Shown here: positions 20,930 through 32,395 of the stretch, one piece after another
Layout: every line of letters begins with the position of its first letter
Numbering within the stretch: position 1 is the stretch's first letter
From: Utricularia gibba
Taxonomy: Eukaryota; Streptophyta; Magnoliopsida; Lamiales; Lentibulariaceae
Direction: 5' to 3'
Assembly: GCA_002189035.1 (NCBI GenBank)
Contig: NEEC01000009.1
Coordinates: forward strand, 1,054,001-1,118,000
DNA: 64,000 bases
The notes under the pieces: generated by a model
What the model was told of the DNA's origin: nothing
The model's input: the letters and a program-made list of their open reading frames with translations, nothing else
The model's database searches: none
Made by a program: the position numbers and the translations under genes

Positions 20930-22322
20930 TCATTCTTGATTCCGATCTTCTGGTTCTGTGTTATCATCATTTACGGCGCTTGTAACAGCTCGCCCTTTAG
21001 ACTTGGAGCCAAAGGAGGAGGCTTTACAGACACCCGCATGATGTCGAGTGGAAGGGGCGCCAGAACGCCGGCTCTGGCAGCCGTCGGAGGCATCGCCGAA
21101 GCTCTTTCTCCTCGTCAGATTGGGCGACTTGGCTCGTGTGACTGGCAGCTGCATTATCAGCTCAAAGATGAAGGGATGAATGAGCGTGGAAGAGTTGGTA
21201 CGTGTTGAATTCACCTTTTTTACTGGAGTTTTTGGTGGGGGTGCTTCACGGTAGAAGCTAGGAACTGGGTTTGCCTTGTACACCATGCTCTTTCTCAGCT
21301 GCTTTACAGCAGCTTCCTCTTCTTCCTGAAAATCAACTTCTCGTAAGCGTTTAGTGCAGTTGAATATGTTGAGGATTGATGTCAGCTCACCTTAATTTTC
21401 GCTTCGTTGTCCAGCCTCTCTTTCTCCAGAGCCTTGTGCTTTTCCTCTAGTTTGGTGTAGAACTAAAAAGTTAAGCAGCAAGGAGAAAATGATTTGAGTA
21501 ACACAGATGATATGAAGAGGGGGTACGCAAAGTCTTCCAGTGGGAGTCGAAAGTTACCTCCTTTCGTCGCTCTAAACGGTTCTGGATGACGAACTTTGGG
21601 GCAACAGGAACCGTCACCTTATGCTTGTTAATCTGCAGAGATGCCAGAGATCTATGGATGCTAAGGATTCCAATTGTAAAAAGGAGGCGAGTAACAACAA
21701 TACTGCATTGTGTTGTGTAAGGATGGATACGAAGAAGCCAGCGAAGCGTTTTCATCTTCGTCACAAGCTCTCTTTCCATGAGACTTCTGTTGGTTTGCGG
21801 ACATGGATGGAGACTTCGGCTGGACAACAAGTTACCATCTTTGTGAAGAAAGGCATTTTACCTACTCAAACCATTCAGCAAAGATCACACCATAACTGTC
21901 ACTTGACTCGAAAATTAAAGGGGGAGCGTTCTAACCAGTGTCTTGTCTAGATCATCAGCATGCCTTGCGTCCGAACTCTGCGCCCCTGCATCCGCTTCAG
22001 GATTCATTACCACAATGGAATTTTCATCAAAAGTGGCACTAGAAACAGAGCCTGAATCCAGCTTCATAGCTGGGCTCAAGCCTTTTTCAGTTTCTGTAAC
22101 CGCAGTGCTGCTTGGTGATTTCTCCTCAGCATCATTGCTGCTATATCTCTCCGGCAAAGAGACATCTCCCTTACCCACTTGGTGATCGAGTTTGGCATGA
22201 TCTTGAGGGCCATGGTCCTTTTCGACTGTTTCATTGCGAGAAGCGGGAAGCAGAGTATTCGACTTCGAGTTCAAAGAGCTCGGCTTCTGGCCACCACGCA
22301 ACCCAGCAACATCTCTCCCCAT
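20930..22322 (-). CDS. WVD2-like microtubule-binding protein (TPX2 domain)
   Basis: Binds cortical microtubules and influences cell elongation and organ twisting in the WVD2/WDL family. Exons 21936-22322, 21731-21819, 21651-21558, 21391-21462, 21215-21325 and 20930-21148 give 972 bases and 323 residues. For exon 3 the acceptor at 21652-21653 was chosen because only it keeps frame with the preceding phase-2 donor. The TPX2 signature is KVTVPVAPKFVIQNRLERRK followed by FYTKLEEKHKALEKERL and QLRKSMVYKANPVPSFYREA. The end carries the family block KKLPVTRAKSPNLTRRKS. An unspliced frame through the last intron would insert 20 hydrophobic residues and is rejected. The N-terminal 150 residues are disordered. 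Confidence 0.9.
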
Positions 22323-23113
22323 GTTTCTTGCAATTCAACCCTTACATGCACAGAACTTATGCCAAAGCCAACCCTTCCGAATTAGCGAAATGCAAGAATG
22401 TCAGTAAACAGTACAATCTGAAGACCATGGTGTTCAATTAGAAGGACTCTACCTTCTTACTAGAAAGGAAAATAAAAACACGATCTTTAATTCGTTAAGG
22501 CATAATCTTAATCAAAAGAAAAGCACCCATGACTGCGCCTCCAAAAGGCTTTCGTCCCACATGACCGTTATAAAAATTACTTGTTGGAGAGGAAAGCAGA
22601 TGTAGAAGTTCTTACAAATGGGGCGGTTTCGCAGCTTGTCCGGAGATGACAAATGCCTCTGTGTCTCATTCTCTTCTGGGCGTGCTAAGTTGACCTTCCC
22701 TATTCTCATCCTTCGATCGGTCTCCAATGGCCAACCCGTTTTTAACGGGGTGTCCAGTGAATGCTGGCCAACATTCACGACCCACGGATTGGCAGAGGCA
22801 GTTTTAATGAAATAAGCATTAACCACATGAATACAAGCAACTGAATTTATACTTATGACATATCTTTCTCACACCAAGGACCATCATTATATCAGCAAAC
22901 TTTGAGAGTTGCTTCATTGTTTTCGGGCTCGAAAGTTTCAAATGTTTTAAGTAAAATCAAGAACCATATCAGGTGGAAAGATGGGGAAGAAAAAGATAAC
23001 TAAACAGCATCATGTGTCCAAAATGATTTCTGATTTCAGGACAATAAAAGAGAACATGCTACGAGCCATATGATCTCAGCATAACACATCTCAGTAGCTC
23101 CAGGTGACAAAGA
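22323..23113. other. Upstream region of WVD2-like gene and 3' flank of RPS21
   Basis: 791 bases without a supported gene. It likely includes an untranslated leader exon and intron for the WVD2-like gene. Confidence 0.45.
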
Positions 23114-23703
23114 TCACTGTTGCTTGACCTCGGACTTCTTCTTTTGCCAGAGCCTGTCCAGTGCACTGTCAGCTTCACCCTGAATCAAGAACATGAACCC
23201 CGGGTGAGACCATTGAAATGGTGACGATCATCAATGGATAAGTAAATGATTCATGGATACTATCACAATTTAGCTACTGTATCCTTCAGGAGTTATTTAT
23301 TGCACGGTAAGTCGTTGTCCTAGGGAAAGGTTGGTAATCTTTCCAAGGAACAACAGTGAAGAAAACATCAATGGCTACAACAAACTCTTAGCAAAATGCC
23401 AGACACGACAGAAAACCGAGATCTATGGATCATACCTGTGCACGAATGAAGCCACAAAGAGCAAAAGTGGAAAACTGCCCAGTGTAACGACCAGTCTCAT
23501 CCAAGTGCCCAATATTTATCTGAACGGAAGCATGATCCTTGGAAGTGATTAGCCTGTTTGTTGCGGAGCTGTATATGCAAGAAAAACAAAAGAATTCTAG
23601 TAGGATCCCAGCGCACATACCGAAGACGATAAGAAATAAGAAGAAATACGCACCACTTCCGGGGAATGTAAAGATCCATATTTTGGCCCTCCTCGTTCTG
23701 CAT
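23114..23703 (-). CDS. RPS21: 40S ribosomal protein S21 (eS21)
   Basis: Component of the small cytosolic ribosomal subunit. Exons 23654-23703, 23436-23568 and 23114-23179 give 249 bases and 82 residues, the usual plant length. The protein begins [20 protein letters not shown] and includes [19 protein letters not shown] and [18 protein letters not shown] 5' untranslated intron starts at the donor GGTAAA at 24034-24036, so the leader exon lies near 24036-24075. Confidence 0.96.
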
Positions 23704-24035
23704 CTCGGCTGAATCTCCAAACACACGGCAACAAAGTCACAAAGAAAGGCCGCAACCTGACGCAGCACGATCTCGTTAACTTTAAGTCATACAAATGTAA
23801 GAAGAAAACTGACAGCACATAAAGCCTAAATATTCAAACAAGAGTTAATCGAAACATTGCTTGCAAATCGGAAAAAGACGACGAAAAATGAAGAAACCTA
23901 AATCGCACATTCAATCACGAGAAGTTACAAACATAAAAACAGAAAGCACCCCGATCAGTCAATTCACACACCATACTAGATAGCGAACAGTTCCAAAAAC
24001 CCGAGAAAGGACGTACGATGGGAGTAAGAATTTAC

Positions 24036-24470
24036 CGAACAAGAAGACGAACAGCAGAGACGACGGCAGCGGTAGGGAGAAAAAAATAGAGATGCCGCCC
24101 TTATATAGCAACAAGAAACAGAAACCCTAGATGTATAAATAAACAAAAAAAACAATTATTCCAAATTACTCCTTTTTTTATTATTTTAGAAAAAAATGAA
24201 AAAAATCTCATTTCATATTAAAAACAATAGATTTTTACTCTAAATTCATGTTATTTTCTCATAGATTTATTGGACAATAAATAAATCGGCCGAATTTTCG
24301 CATAGCTTAATAAGATATTCCGGAAAAGGATCGGCTGAGATTCCGTTTACGCAGAGCAGTTCGCGAGCCTGGGCCGGCCCTCTCCAATCTCGACCCAGTC
24401 CATTATATGGGCTTCTCTCTTTCTCAGCATTGTCTTAGATCGGCCCATCCCAGCCCAGCCCAGCCCATAC
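24036..24470 (-). promoter_or_regulatory. RPS21 leader exon and promoter: TATA, telo-box, site II cluster
   Basis: Reading towards the gene on the minus strand: a row of site II elements (GGCCCA/AGCCCA at about 24442-24467, AGCCC repeated with period 5), TATGGGCT at about 24406-24413 and TGGGCCGGCCC at 24370-24380. A telo-box-like AAACCCTAG lies at 24122-24130, a TATATAA box at about 24101-24107 and the leader exon ends at 24036. This is the arrangement known for plant ribosomal protein genes. Confidence 0.7.
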
Positions 24471-24952
24471 TCAATCGTACATAACAGCCCCTGTAGCTAA
24501 TGGTTGGTACATTGGCAGGGGTGACCGATCTTCATGGGTGGGTTCCTGATGGTTGGTCAAAGTAATAAAAATGTTGTATTTTCCGGTACATCATTATGGA
24601 TTCGATCGGATATTAGTAAGAATCAGAACTGAATTAGATTAAATATTTGGGTAACGGTTTGTATGCAAAACGATTGATTAATCGATTCCGGATCCAAATT
24701 GATTTTGATTTAATTTCAGATAAGAATAGATTAGAAATGTTCTCAATTATAACTCATATTCTAAATATTAACATTTTCGAATCTTAATGTTGCTTTTTCT
24801 TTTGTTGTTGTCCAAATGACAAATTTTTATTGTCCAATTTAAATAATAACATTTTTTATACAAATAAATTATTTGCATAAAGAAAAATTATTCGATCCCG
24901 ATTCGGATAATATGGTTTCTAATAAATTGAATCTGAATCGGAGTCACATATT

Positions 24953-25150
24953 TAGTGATTTTTAGAAATACTAACATGTATTTTATTTATTAAGTTTCAT
25001 TTACTAAAGTTTCTAATTTATTTTATCAATTTTCGAAAATAAATAAAAAATCATAGAAAAAATATGAATTTAGACTTATTTCTTTTGATTTGAGTGAGTT
25101 TTTCCCAAATTACTGATTTTCATAAAAATTCACAACTTTTATTGGAATTA
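24953..25150 (+). repeat. Dispersed repeat, copy A
   Basis: About 200 bp matching copy B at 32762-32965 in the same orientation. Shared blocks in order: TTTAGTGATTT, ATACTA.ATGTAT, TTATTAAGTTT, AAGTTTCTAATTTA, CATCAATTTTCG-like, ATAGAAAAAA.ATGAA, ACTTATTTCTTTTGATTT-like and GTGAGTT. Roughly 70 percent identity by eye. No coding potential; element family unknown. Confidence 0.65.
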
Positions 25151-25762
25151 TTTATTGTTTATTTCGAATCTAATAGTTTTTAAATGGTTTCCATTGTGGT
25201 CGGTTTCCCACGATCATCCCTGCTTCTGGAGCGTCCGACAGCCAAGTGAAAGTACAAAATTATCCACGACAGTAGCCGTTGCCGCACCTCTGATCCGTAC
25301 CCGGTTGACCTTTCCCCAATTCCGTGCATACATACTGCTGCTACAGTATAATAGATGGAGGGAATTTCTATATAAAAAGCAGATGCAAAATTAAATAGCT
25401 TCGCCGGAGGACGCACCGGGGTTCGCCGCCGGTCGGGAGCGAGGAGTCCACGGTGGAGAAGGGAGCACGTGCAGACTCTCGTAGCAGTTCTGCTCCTGCT
25501 CCTCCCCTTCCTGCACCTTGGGTTCAGCATTTGGAAGGGATCCTGAGGAAGATGCACGTGCCCTGCTTCTCCATCGGGGCCTTCGCTCCCCTGTCGGAAC
25601 CCGGGGAGGGGAAAGCCGGCATGGTATTTATTTATAGCAATCCCCGGGGGTGCTGGTAGCAGAAGCATCCTCTGCAGAAGCACATGGTCCCAATCTGGAC
25701 GCCTTCCTGGAAGCCGGCTCCGGTCGAAGGTCGTCATTGGCGGGGCTCCAAGTAAATGACAA

Positions 25763-25783
25763 TGCGGAATTGCGTGTTCCGCA
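25763..25783. repeat. Short perfect inverted repeat
   Basis: TGCGGAA and TTCCGCA with a seven-base loop, at the right edge of the GC-rich island. Could be a hairpin in a transcript; no further evidence. Confidence 0.4.
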
Positions 25784-26637
25784 ATTTAATACCAGAGGAA
25801 GGGAGGGAACTCTTATAATATATAATGTTATATCTAAAAATAAAGTGACATAATAAAACATATAAAAAAATTATAAATTATAAATAATCCATTGGTGTAA
25901 TTTTTTTATTATGACTTATGTTTCATATGTATTTAGATTTTATATGTGCATTCGTATGATTCATTTAATCCTTAATTTCAACACGAACAAACAGCTCATC
26001 CTCCTTTTTCTTTTTCTTTTGGATAATAATAATAATAATAATTTAAATTAAATTATTGATTTAATTTAAAACTACTCACATATTAAATAAAACACATTTC
26101 AAAACTACTATTAAATCGTTTATCAAACAGGAAGGGAAATGTTGGCAAAACTGGGAGATGTACGCGAGGGTGTTGAATTCAAAACTACTAATAAATCGTT
26201 GCTACGGGTGTTGAATTCAAGGGCAAATGAGTAAATTGGAATTAATGTTTGGATACCGTCAAATATTTTACCATAAAAAATCCTTGTTTCTTTCCACATT
26301 TACCCATATTTTACTTTTTTGGGCCTTCTTCAAGGAAAACATGTGAACCCTATCCTTTTTCGGTTAATGCTAATAATCTTCAGAGAATTTATTCTTCAGC
26401 TTATGTGACATGGAGTTTATGATCAGGGCTTCATGGTTATGGAGATGAAGAGAGTGTTAGATTCATAAATCTAGAATCATAAATTTGAATAAATATACAT
26501 AAATAAATAATTTCGAAAATTGTTGTTTGAGAAATAAACCAAATCAACGGACAAGGATTATTTCCAGAAATATAATGAAATTAAATTCAATAAAATTCCA
26601 AAATATTAATAATAATTTTTTTTTTTTTTGTAATTAG

Positions 26638-27593
26638 TTACTTGGGTCTTACTTCAATGCCTTGAAGAACAAGTCCTCCCTTAAGATGTGAACCCTTAGT
26701 TTCTTTGAATTCCATCTCCACCACTGCGTCACCACCGGCGCTGTGAAAATCTCCCATTTCCACCTCCAACCACCCGTCGTCTCGTGCGCAGGGCCGTCGC
26801 TCCTCGACCGAACCCACCTCTCCGGCTTTGCTTTCTCTGAGACGAACTAGCACTCGATTCTCGGAGCCTCCCACTTTTACTTCACCCATCATTGGAAGAA
26901 CGTCCAATCCAAAAGCTCGAGAAGCGATCTGAAAGACCAGATACACGCCGTAGTTCGTGTTCGGGGACAGGATTCCGGCGCTGATCTTTCCCTTGATTTG
27001 TAGCCATGAAACTGCAATGAGCTCCACTCCGATGGGGAACCTAAGAGACCTTGATCAATCATGGGGTCCGACCAAGTACAGGAATCAGGAGATACCATCA
27101 ATCCACCCCTACCTGGAATTCAAGAGAGGCTTCCAGCACCAGCAGAGAGAGTTGATGGACCAGCTGATCGAGAGCTCCCGAGGGCTCAGCATGTAGAGTT
27201 TCTTGCCCGTCTCTTGCTCTAACATGAAAGTCTGCACCATCCATGGTAACAATGCGTGTGTAACTAAACCGGGAAGTGTTGAGAATAACAATAGAATGTG
27301 ATGGAATCTGAAATCGTGAATAAAGGTAGATAGGCCACAACCTTGGTGCCTGCATCGATAAGCAAAGGGGAAGACGAAAGCTGGAAGAACAGCTCCTTCT
27401 TCGACGAGAACTTGACCGGAGAAACCGATCGCGATACAATTTCCTGGTAATCGGACGGCAGAAACTCCTCCCAAGTTGCGTCTGAATCCGCGGCCACCCG
27501 GAACGCCACAGACACGGCGGCGATCCGACAGGCGTCCCGGGGAGAGGTGAGAGAGATGACCGCGGAGAGGCATTCCTCCGGCAGCTTCTCCAT
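26638..27593 (-). CDS. F-box protein with PP2 lectin domain (PP2-B type)
   Basis: Likely substrate receptor of an SCF E3 ubiquitin ligase, with a phloem-protein-2 lectin domain that may bind glycans. Exons 27342-27593, 27113-27231 and 26638-27040 give 774 bases and 257 residues. The F-box begins at residue 3 (LPEECLSAVISLTSPRDACR). The PP2 domain starts in exon 2 with TFMLEQETGKKLYMLSPREL and SISW, and continues FPIGVELIAVSWLQIKGKI, GVYLVFQ and a closing EVRPK. The acceptor at 27041-27042 was chosen because it alone restores the NSR|FPIGVEL junction typical of the family. Length is normal. Confidence 0.92.
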
Positions 27594-28557
27594 TCTACGT
27601 TGATGCCACTGACTGCATTCCCCATGGCATTTCACATTTCTATTTAGTGTAGTAAGAATGATGACATGCGCATCCATGATGATGACATGGATGTGAATGT
27701 CGGCCCAATCATGCCATAAATGGTAACTCCTTTTAAAAGTAGGCGAATCAATCCTGAATGCCACTTCACTAAAAAGGGAAAATGACACGTGTTTCCAGCA
27801 TACCGGAAGAATCGAAGTTCGGTAAGAATACTACAGTTGCCCAATTAAAAACCTTAATGAAATTGCAATAAATTAACATTAATTTTCTTTAATTTAATAG
27901 TATTTTAAACCCTTACATTGATTTTTATGGATAAATTAGAAATCATGCTATATATCAGTATTGCTGAAAAAAATAATTATATATAATATAATTTTTTAAA
28001 TTAATATACGAAAAAGAATATATAAATGATTATTTTTTTATGTAAATGATCTGGTTTTTATCAATGATGCAATGGGAGCCTCAGTGAGCTTGACAGGATG
28101 ACGACATGGATCTGAATCATGTTGACATCTTCACAGGATTCAATCCACTCACAGTAAAACTGCAAAGGGTTCCTCAACCTCAAATCGCATGCAAAACTGC
28201 GTAGCCTTTCTCATGCATGCCTAGGGAGCATGATGGCAAACTTATTCCTCCTCAGGATGGATGGAATGGAAGCTCTCATCACATATCGTGACCCAGATTC
28301 AGCACATCTGCTGCAAATCTGAGAAGCATAGCCTTGGAATGTTCATACGTTCGCCGTGTTCTGGGAAAACGGAGCGACTTGTGCAGACTGCTGCCGCTTA
28401 TTTTGCCTGTTCTGCGTGTATCTGAGATGCAGATTGTGTACTGTGTTATTTGCGTTTATAGGCTGTTTTACCCATAAGAGCACGCGTATGAAACGCACCT
28501 TTAAACTGCACTGAAACAAGGCAGGGTTGCTCTGGAGTGAATGGGTGAAGATGGTGG
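27594..28557. other. AT-rich intergenic stretch
   Basis: 964 bases; extremely AT-rich between about 27840 and 28060. Nothing recognisable. Confidence 0.5.
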
Positions 28558-29055
28558 TTAGCAGAATTGAGAGTCTTCTGGGAGGAAGATCCCGTTTTCA
28601 TCGTAATGGAGGACACCGGATGTATTCAAAGGTCTGCATTTTCCACCCATGAGGATCCTCTTCTTACAAAGCTCATCTCCCACCTCTTCGTCCCCTTCGT
28701 TGGATTCGAGCATCGTTTCGCTGGCTCCGTGATCCTGAAATTTACCCGGTTTGAATCCCAATCTCTTGATACCGAAACCAGTGGTCTTCTTGAGAGCAGC
28801 GTAGAGAACAGACGGCATGATCGACGGCTTCTGTTTCACTCTCTGTTTCTTCCTTCTGCCGCTGCTGCTGCTCATGTGAGATCTCTTGAACGAGGCATTA
28901 CCAGCAAAACCTCGTTGGGTTTCTTCAGTCTTGATCGGTTGTTGCTGCTGACAATTGGCTTTTCTTTTGGTCCACCATGAAATGGAGATGATGGATCCAA
29001 TCTTCTTTGCCAATATGAACCTTTTGTTGCCCACATTTTCCTCTGAAAGTAGCAT
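28558..29055 (-). CDS. Small unrecognised plant protein, 165 residues
   Basis: Intronless frame with an ATG at 29055. The C-terminal block KKRILMGGKCRPLNTSGVL followed by HYDENGIFLPE resembles a motif I associate with short uncharacterised plant proteins, sometimes wound- or stress-induced; that link is from memory and not certain. The middle is basic and serine-rich (SSSSGRRKKQRVKQK) and could be a nuclear signal. No membrane segment or signal peptide. The 137-codon frame on the opposite strand (28567-28980) is its shadow. Confidence 0.6.
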   Translation of the reverse strand: MLLSEENVGNKRFILAKKIGSIISISWWTKRKANCQQQQPIKTEETQRGFAGNASFKRSHMSSSSGRRKKQRVKQKPSIMPSVLYAALKKTTGFGIKRLGFKPGKFQDHGASETMLESNEGDEEVGDELCKKRILMGGKCRPLNTSGVLHYDENGIFLPEDSQFC

Positions 29056-29491
29056 CCCGCTCCTGTGTTTCAGTCGGTGAACATGAAGAAGACGAACAAG
29101 AAAAAGGGGATTTTAAAAAGCAGAAGTTAGAGTTGGTTTTGAGTTGGTGAAGAAGAGGAAAGTTTGGTAGATTACTGGGGCGAAGTGGGACTCGGAAGTT
29201 GAAACTATCCTGTTTTTAAGGATGGTTAGTTAGCCTCAGCCAGAGAGGGTTGGAACCCCCGGCTTGACCGGCTGCATCGGCTGGTCCGACGGGCTGGTTG
29301 ACCCATCGAGATTTCTGTATATATCAAACTTGATCGAAACGTGCACAGTTTGGTAGCCATTCATTGTGTTATTGCACAGATAAAACTAGCACAGCAACGA
29401 AACATAATTGTAAGAAGAAGCATCATCATCTCTCTAAAAGGATCAATGTTACCGCTAACGAGCACATAAATTGGTAATAATGTGTTGTTGG
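29056..29491. other. Intergenic between the small protein and the GDP-fucose transporter
   Basis: 436 bases with the promoter of the small protein and the 3' flank of the transporter; nothing else seen. Confidence 0.45.
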
Positions 29492-30523
29492 CTAAGCAGA
29501 AACTCCCTTTTCCTCGTCATCTTTGCAGTCGCCATTCTTCTGTTCCAGGAGTTTAACGAAAGGAGCTTCTTCTTCCTCTTTCTCTGCTTCTGCATCCCTG
29601 TGTGAATCTTTCAAAACTGTAACAGATTGCTGGTACAGGATCCCGCCTAGCAGAGTGAGAACAAGGCATAAAAGACCAAAGGCAGACGCATGCTTATCCC
29701 AGATCATCACATTTATGGCTACAGTCAAGAACTTGTTGACAACCCCTGTAACTGTAAACGCAGTTGCAGAGATCGCCATCCTAGTAGCAAAACCGAAGAA
29801 GCTTATAAGCAGCCCGAAAACACAAGACAAAGATACAGCAAGAAACGCAACTGGGTCGAAAAGATTCCCCTCTGATGATGAAACATTATGAAACGCTGTC
29901 GAATACTCCCCTGTTATGACCCAGAAAAAGGGTGCCAATATCAGAGATATCAAGTTATTGTAAAAGACATATCCCCATGCGTTGAGCCCGAGATTGGTGA
30001 CCATGTGTTTGATGTAAACCATCTCTGCTGTAATGGCCACCAGATAGGCAATAGCCCATGAGTAAGCTGTCAAGCTAAAGCCTTGATCTGTGGAGACATA
30101 TCCCACTGCACCTAACAGGATGATGATCAGCGACGCAAACGTAAGTTTGGAGGGCCAGGGCTGTTTCCTAAAAACAGTATCCGCAATCGCCACAAGAAGC
30201 GGCGTCAATGATCTGAAAACTATGAAGGTATCCACATTAGCATAACGGAGGAGGTTGGTATTCGTGTAAATCGCCAAGTAAAAAACAAGGGCAGCAGGTA
30301 AAAACTTCTTGGCTTTGTCTAAATTGAAGGCATCGTAGTGCAGGAACCCAACTTTCCCAAGAACCCAAACGCCAACCACCGAGGTCAAGTACTGCAGTGC
30401 CGTGAGGAGGCCCGGATAGTCAAATTTCCAGATGGCGAATTTGTTGATCACCGAAAGCAAACTGGAACACAAAGAATAGCCGATGACCAAACTGGTGGTA
30501 GCGTAATATTGATTTGACGCCAT
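29492..30523 (-). CDS. GFT1: GDP-fucose transporter (GFT1/GONST4-like)
   Basis: Golgi antiporter that imports GDP-L-fucose for cell-wall and glycoprotein fucosylation. Single exon of 343 residues, the usual length. About ten membrane segments. Matches the GONST4/GFT1 pattern: SLVIGYSLCSSLLSVINKFA, YPGLLTALQYLTS, FYLAIYTNTNLLRYANVDTF, FRSLTPLLVAIADT, AEMVYIKHMV, and AISATAFTVTGVVNKFLTV near the C-terminus. The acidic cytosolic tail (EKEEEEAPF) is also typical. A telo-box-like ACCCTAA sits just upstream of the ATG on the plus strand at about 30539. Assignment to GDP-fucose rather than another GDP-sugar rests on similarity recalled from memory. Confidence 0.9.
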   Translation of the reverse strand: MASNQYYATTSLVIGYSLCSSLLSVINKFAIWKFDYPGLLTALQYLTSVVGVWVLGKVGFLHYDAFNLDKAKKFLPAALVFYLAIYTNTNLLRYANVDTFIVFRSLTPLLVAIADTVFRKQPWPSKLTFASLIIILLGAVGYVSTDQGFSLTAYSWAIAYLVAITAEMVYIKHMVTNLGLNAWGYVFYNNLISLILAPFFWVITGEYSTAFHNVSSSEGNLFDPVAFLAVSLSCVFGLLISFFGFATRMAISATAFTVTGVVNKFLTVAINVMIWDKHASAFGLLCLVLTLLGGILYQQSVTVLKDSHRDAEAEKEEEEAPFVKLLEQKNGDCKDDEEKGVSA

Positions 30524-31697
30524 CGGGGTTGAGAAAAAACCCTAACCGGCGGAATCCCAGAACAGAAATCCGAATCCGCGCAGACACCCGTGAATTGCGG
30601 ATTCATATGAAGGGAAGAGCATGCATTGTTGGAGTTCCCCCATTGAAACGGAAGCCGTTATCTCGCCATTCGCCACTAGCACGTACTTCATTCCCACGGA
30701 GGCCCTTCTGTATCCATACCCGAATCCCCGTAGTCGGCGCGGCGGTAGGCATCACCATACCAAACCGTTGAATAAAACCAGAAAATACATAGAATCTATT
30801 CGGAGTCAGACTCCACGCCGGTCAAGGGCAAATTTGGAATGGTCTCATGAGGAGGCATATTCCCTAAAATTACACGAGAAAACTGTTTTCAACATTTCAC
30901 GAAATAATAAATATATTATCCTGTTTTGTTGATGGACACTTTGCTTAATATATACTGTGACGATCCACACTTTACGTTTAATATATTATTCATTTTAAAT
31001 ATCCAATTTTCATAATTTTAAATTTCTCATTTTATAAAAAAAACATCATACAAAATTAGAAAAATCTCCGTATATTCTATATTCCGTTCATAGTTAATAT
31101 ACGAGACTATTAGTAGATCTCTAATCTCATTTACAAACCAATATATTCGACATAAGTTTTTTTTGTTATACTTTTCAAAAAAAAATGTAATGAAATGCTT
31201 ATGGAATTAAGTTATTTTTAAGTATAAATATTTTTTTCAGAATAGAATTATTTCTAAAATATTATTTCGAAATTCGAAAAGGCAGTAGTGGTGTGTGTGG
31301 TTGGAACGAGTCCACGACCAAAGGGTGTACCGGCCGGCCACCAAGGTCTTCATTTTTGTATGGAATCATGCATGCTTTGTTTTCTGTAAACGGGACAAGA
31401 TAAGGAGGCATCAAACTACGCATGTTTGCTTCTTTATAATTGCTCCCCCCACCCCTTTATTCTTTTCGATCTCACTGTGTCAATATTTGCAGCTGCTTTT
31501 CTTCTATTTCAGACTAGTTTTTTATTTTAATGTTTTTTAATGGATTGGAAATAATTTAAAATGAATTTCTGAGGATTATTATTAGATAATTATGGGGAAA
31601 AAAGGAATTGTATTAAATTGGAATATTGGGGAAAAGCGCGTGTGCTGCCCGGCCAATCAGAACTCACTCCAGTTTGTGTGTGTGTGTGTGACGGGGG
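30524..31697. other. AT-rich intergenic stretch
   Basis: Promoter of the GDP-fucose transporter near 30524-30900, then AT-rich sequence with no recognisable gene, ending in a short (TG)n run at about 31675-31690. Confidence 0.5.
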
Positions 31698-31709
31698 TAT
31701 ATATATATA
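31698..31709 (+). promoter_or_regulatory. TATA box of the bHLH gene
   Basis: A TATATATATATA run about 105 bases upstream of the first in-frame ATG of the bHLH gene, at a position that fits a core promoter. Confidence 0.6.
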
Positions 31710-31813
31710 CCCCTCCCACCGTCGTTCTTCTGCACCGCTTGCCAGGCCGCCGTTTTCATACGACTGGTGAGTCTCGTCGCCGTGCTTGGGTGCCGGATTT
31801 TAGGTTGATTTGT

Positions 31814-32395
31814 ATGTTTATGGCGGAGGTTGATTGGGGGAGTGGGGAGAGGTTTTGCCTTTTGAGGACGTGGTTGGGAATGGCGGAATTGTTGTCAACG
31901 TTGGATTCGCGAAAAATTGGAATCGAATCTTCGGGGACGGTTTCGTCGCTGCGAAGATGGGAGACGGTGGCGGAGCAGCGGATCTATTCGTCGAAGCTGA
32001 TCGACGCCTTGCGGCGCCTCCGCCGCGGCGAATCGAAGGCGATATCTACGCAGCGTGACGTACGCGACACTGCGGACCGCGTGCTCGCCCTCTCTGCAAG
32101 GGGCAGAACTCGCTGGAGCAGAGCGATTCTCAACCGTCGCCGCCGCAGGAGTTTCGGTAGAACACACAAGAAAGCCGGCAGACCTACGGCGGCTGTAAGT
32201 AGACCAAACAGGCCTCCGTGCAGGCCGTTCCAGAGGAGGATTAATGTGCTCAGCCGATTGATTCCCGGCTGCCGTAAAGCGTCGCCTCTCAGCCTTCTAG
32301 AAGAAACCACCGATTACATTTCCGCTTTGCAAATGCAAGTTAAAGCCATGACATCTCTAGCCGCCGCAACCGCTCAAATCAACGCCGCCACGTAA
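31814..32395 (+). CDS. Atypical bHLH regulator (AIF/bHLH147-150-like)
   Basis: Intronless, 193 residues from the ATG at 31814; ATGs at 31820 and 31880 are alternatives. The frame also runs upstream to 31592, but that part overlaps the TATA box and is not expected in the mRNA. N-terminal helix QRIYSSKLIDALRRLRRG, then RDVRDTADRVLALSARGRTRW and SRAILNRRRRR, then a helix-loop-helix: RRINVLSRLIPGCRKASPLS followed by LLEETTDYISALQMQVKAM. This layout matches non-DNA-binding bHLH proteins of the AIF/IBH1-like group, which heterodimerise with growth-promoting bHLHs and restrain brassinosteroid-driven elongation. The basic part lacks the HER motif needed for E-box binding. Confidence 0.85.
   Translation: MFMAEVDWGSGERFCLLRTWLGMAELLSTLDSRKIGIESSGTVSSLRRWETVAEQRIYSSKLIDALRRLRRGESKAISTQRDVRDTADRVLALSARGRTRWSRAILNRRRRRSFGRTHKKAGRPTAAVSRPNRPPCRPFQRRINVLSRLIPGCRKASPLSLLEETTDYISALQMQVKAMTSLAAATAQINAAT

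Larger units (their letters stand above)
24471..26637. other. Gene-poor AT-rich stretch with a GC-rich island
   Basis: No confident gene. 24953-25150 is one copy of a dispersed repeat (see below). 25390-25790 is a GC-rich island in otherwise AT-rich DNA, preceded by CTATATAAAAAG at about 25368-25379; it contains CACGTG at 25469-25474 and at about 25554. Short direct repeats occur at 26096-26221, and (AAT)n at about 26024-26041. Confidence 0.5.

Noticed and set aside
21149-21214. Retained coding sequence in the last intron of the WVD2-like gene
   Set aside because: Good GT and AG sites flank it and removal restores the family motif KKLPVTRAKSPNL.
25180-25737. 185-codon minus-strand frame over the GC-rich island
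   Set aside because: Proline/arginine-rich with no domain; overlaps several equally open frames, as expected in GC-rich DNA.
28567-28980. 137-codon plus-strand frame
   Set aside because: Exactly antisense to the better-supported 165-residue protein; shadow.
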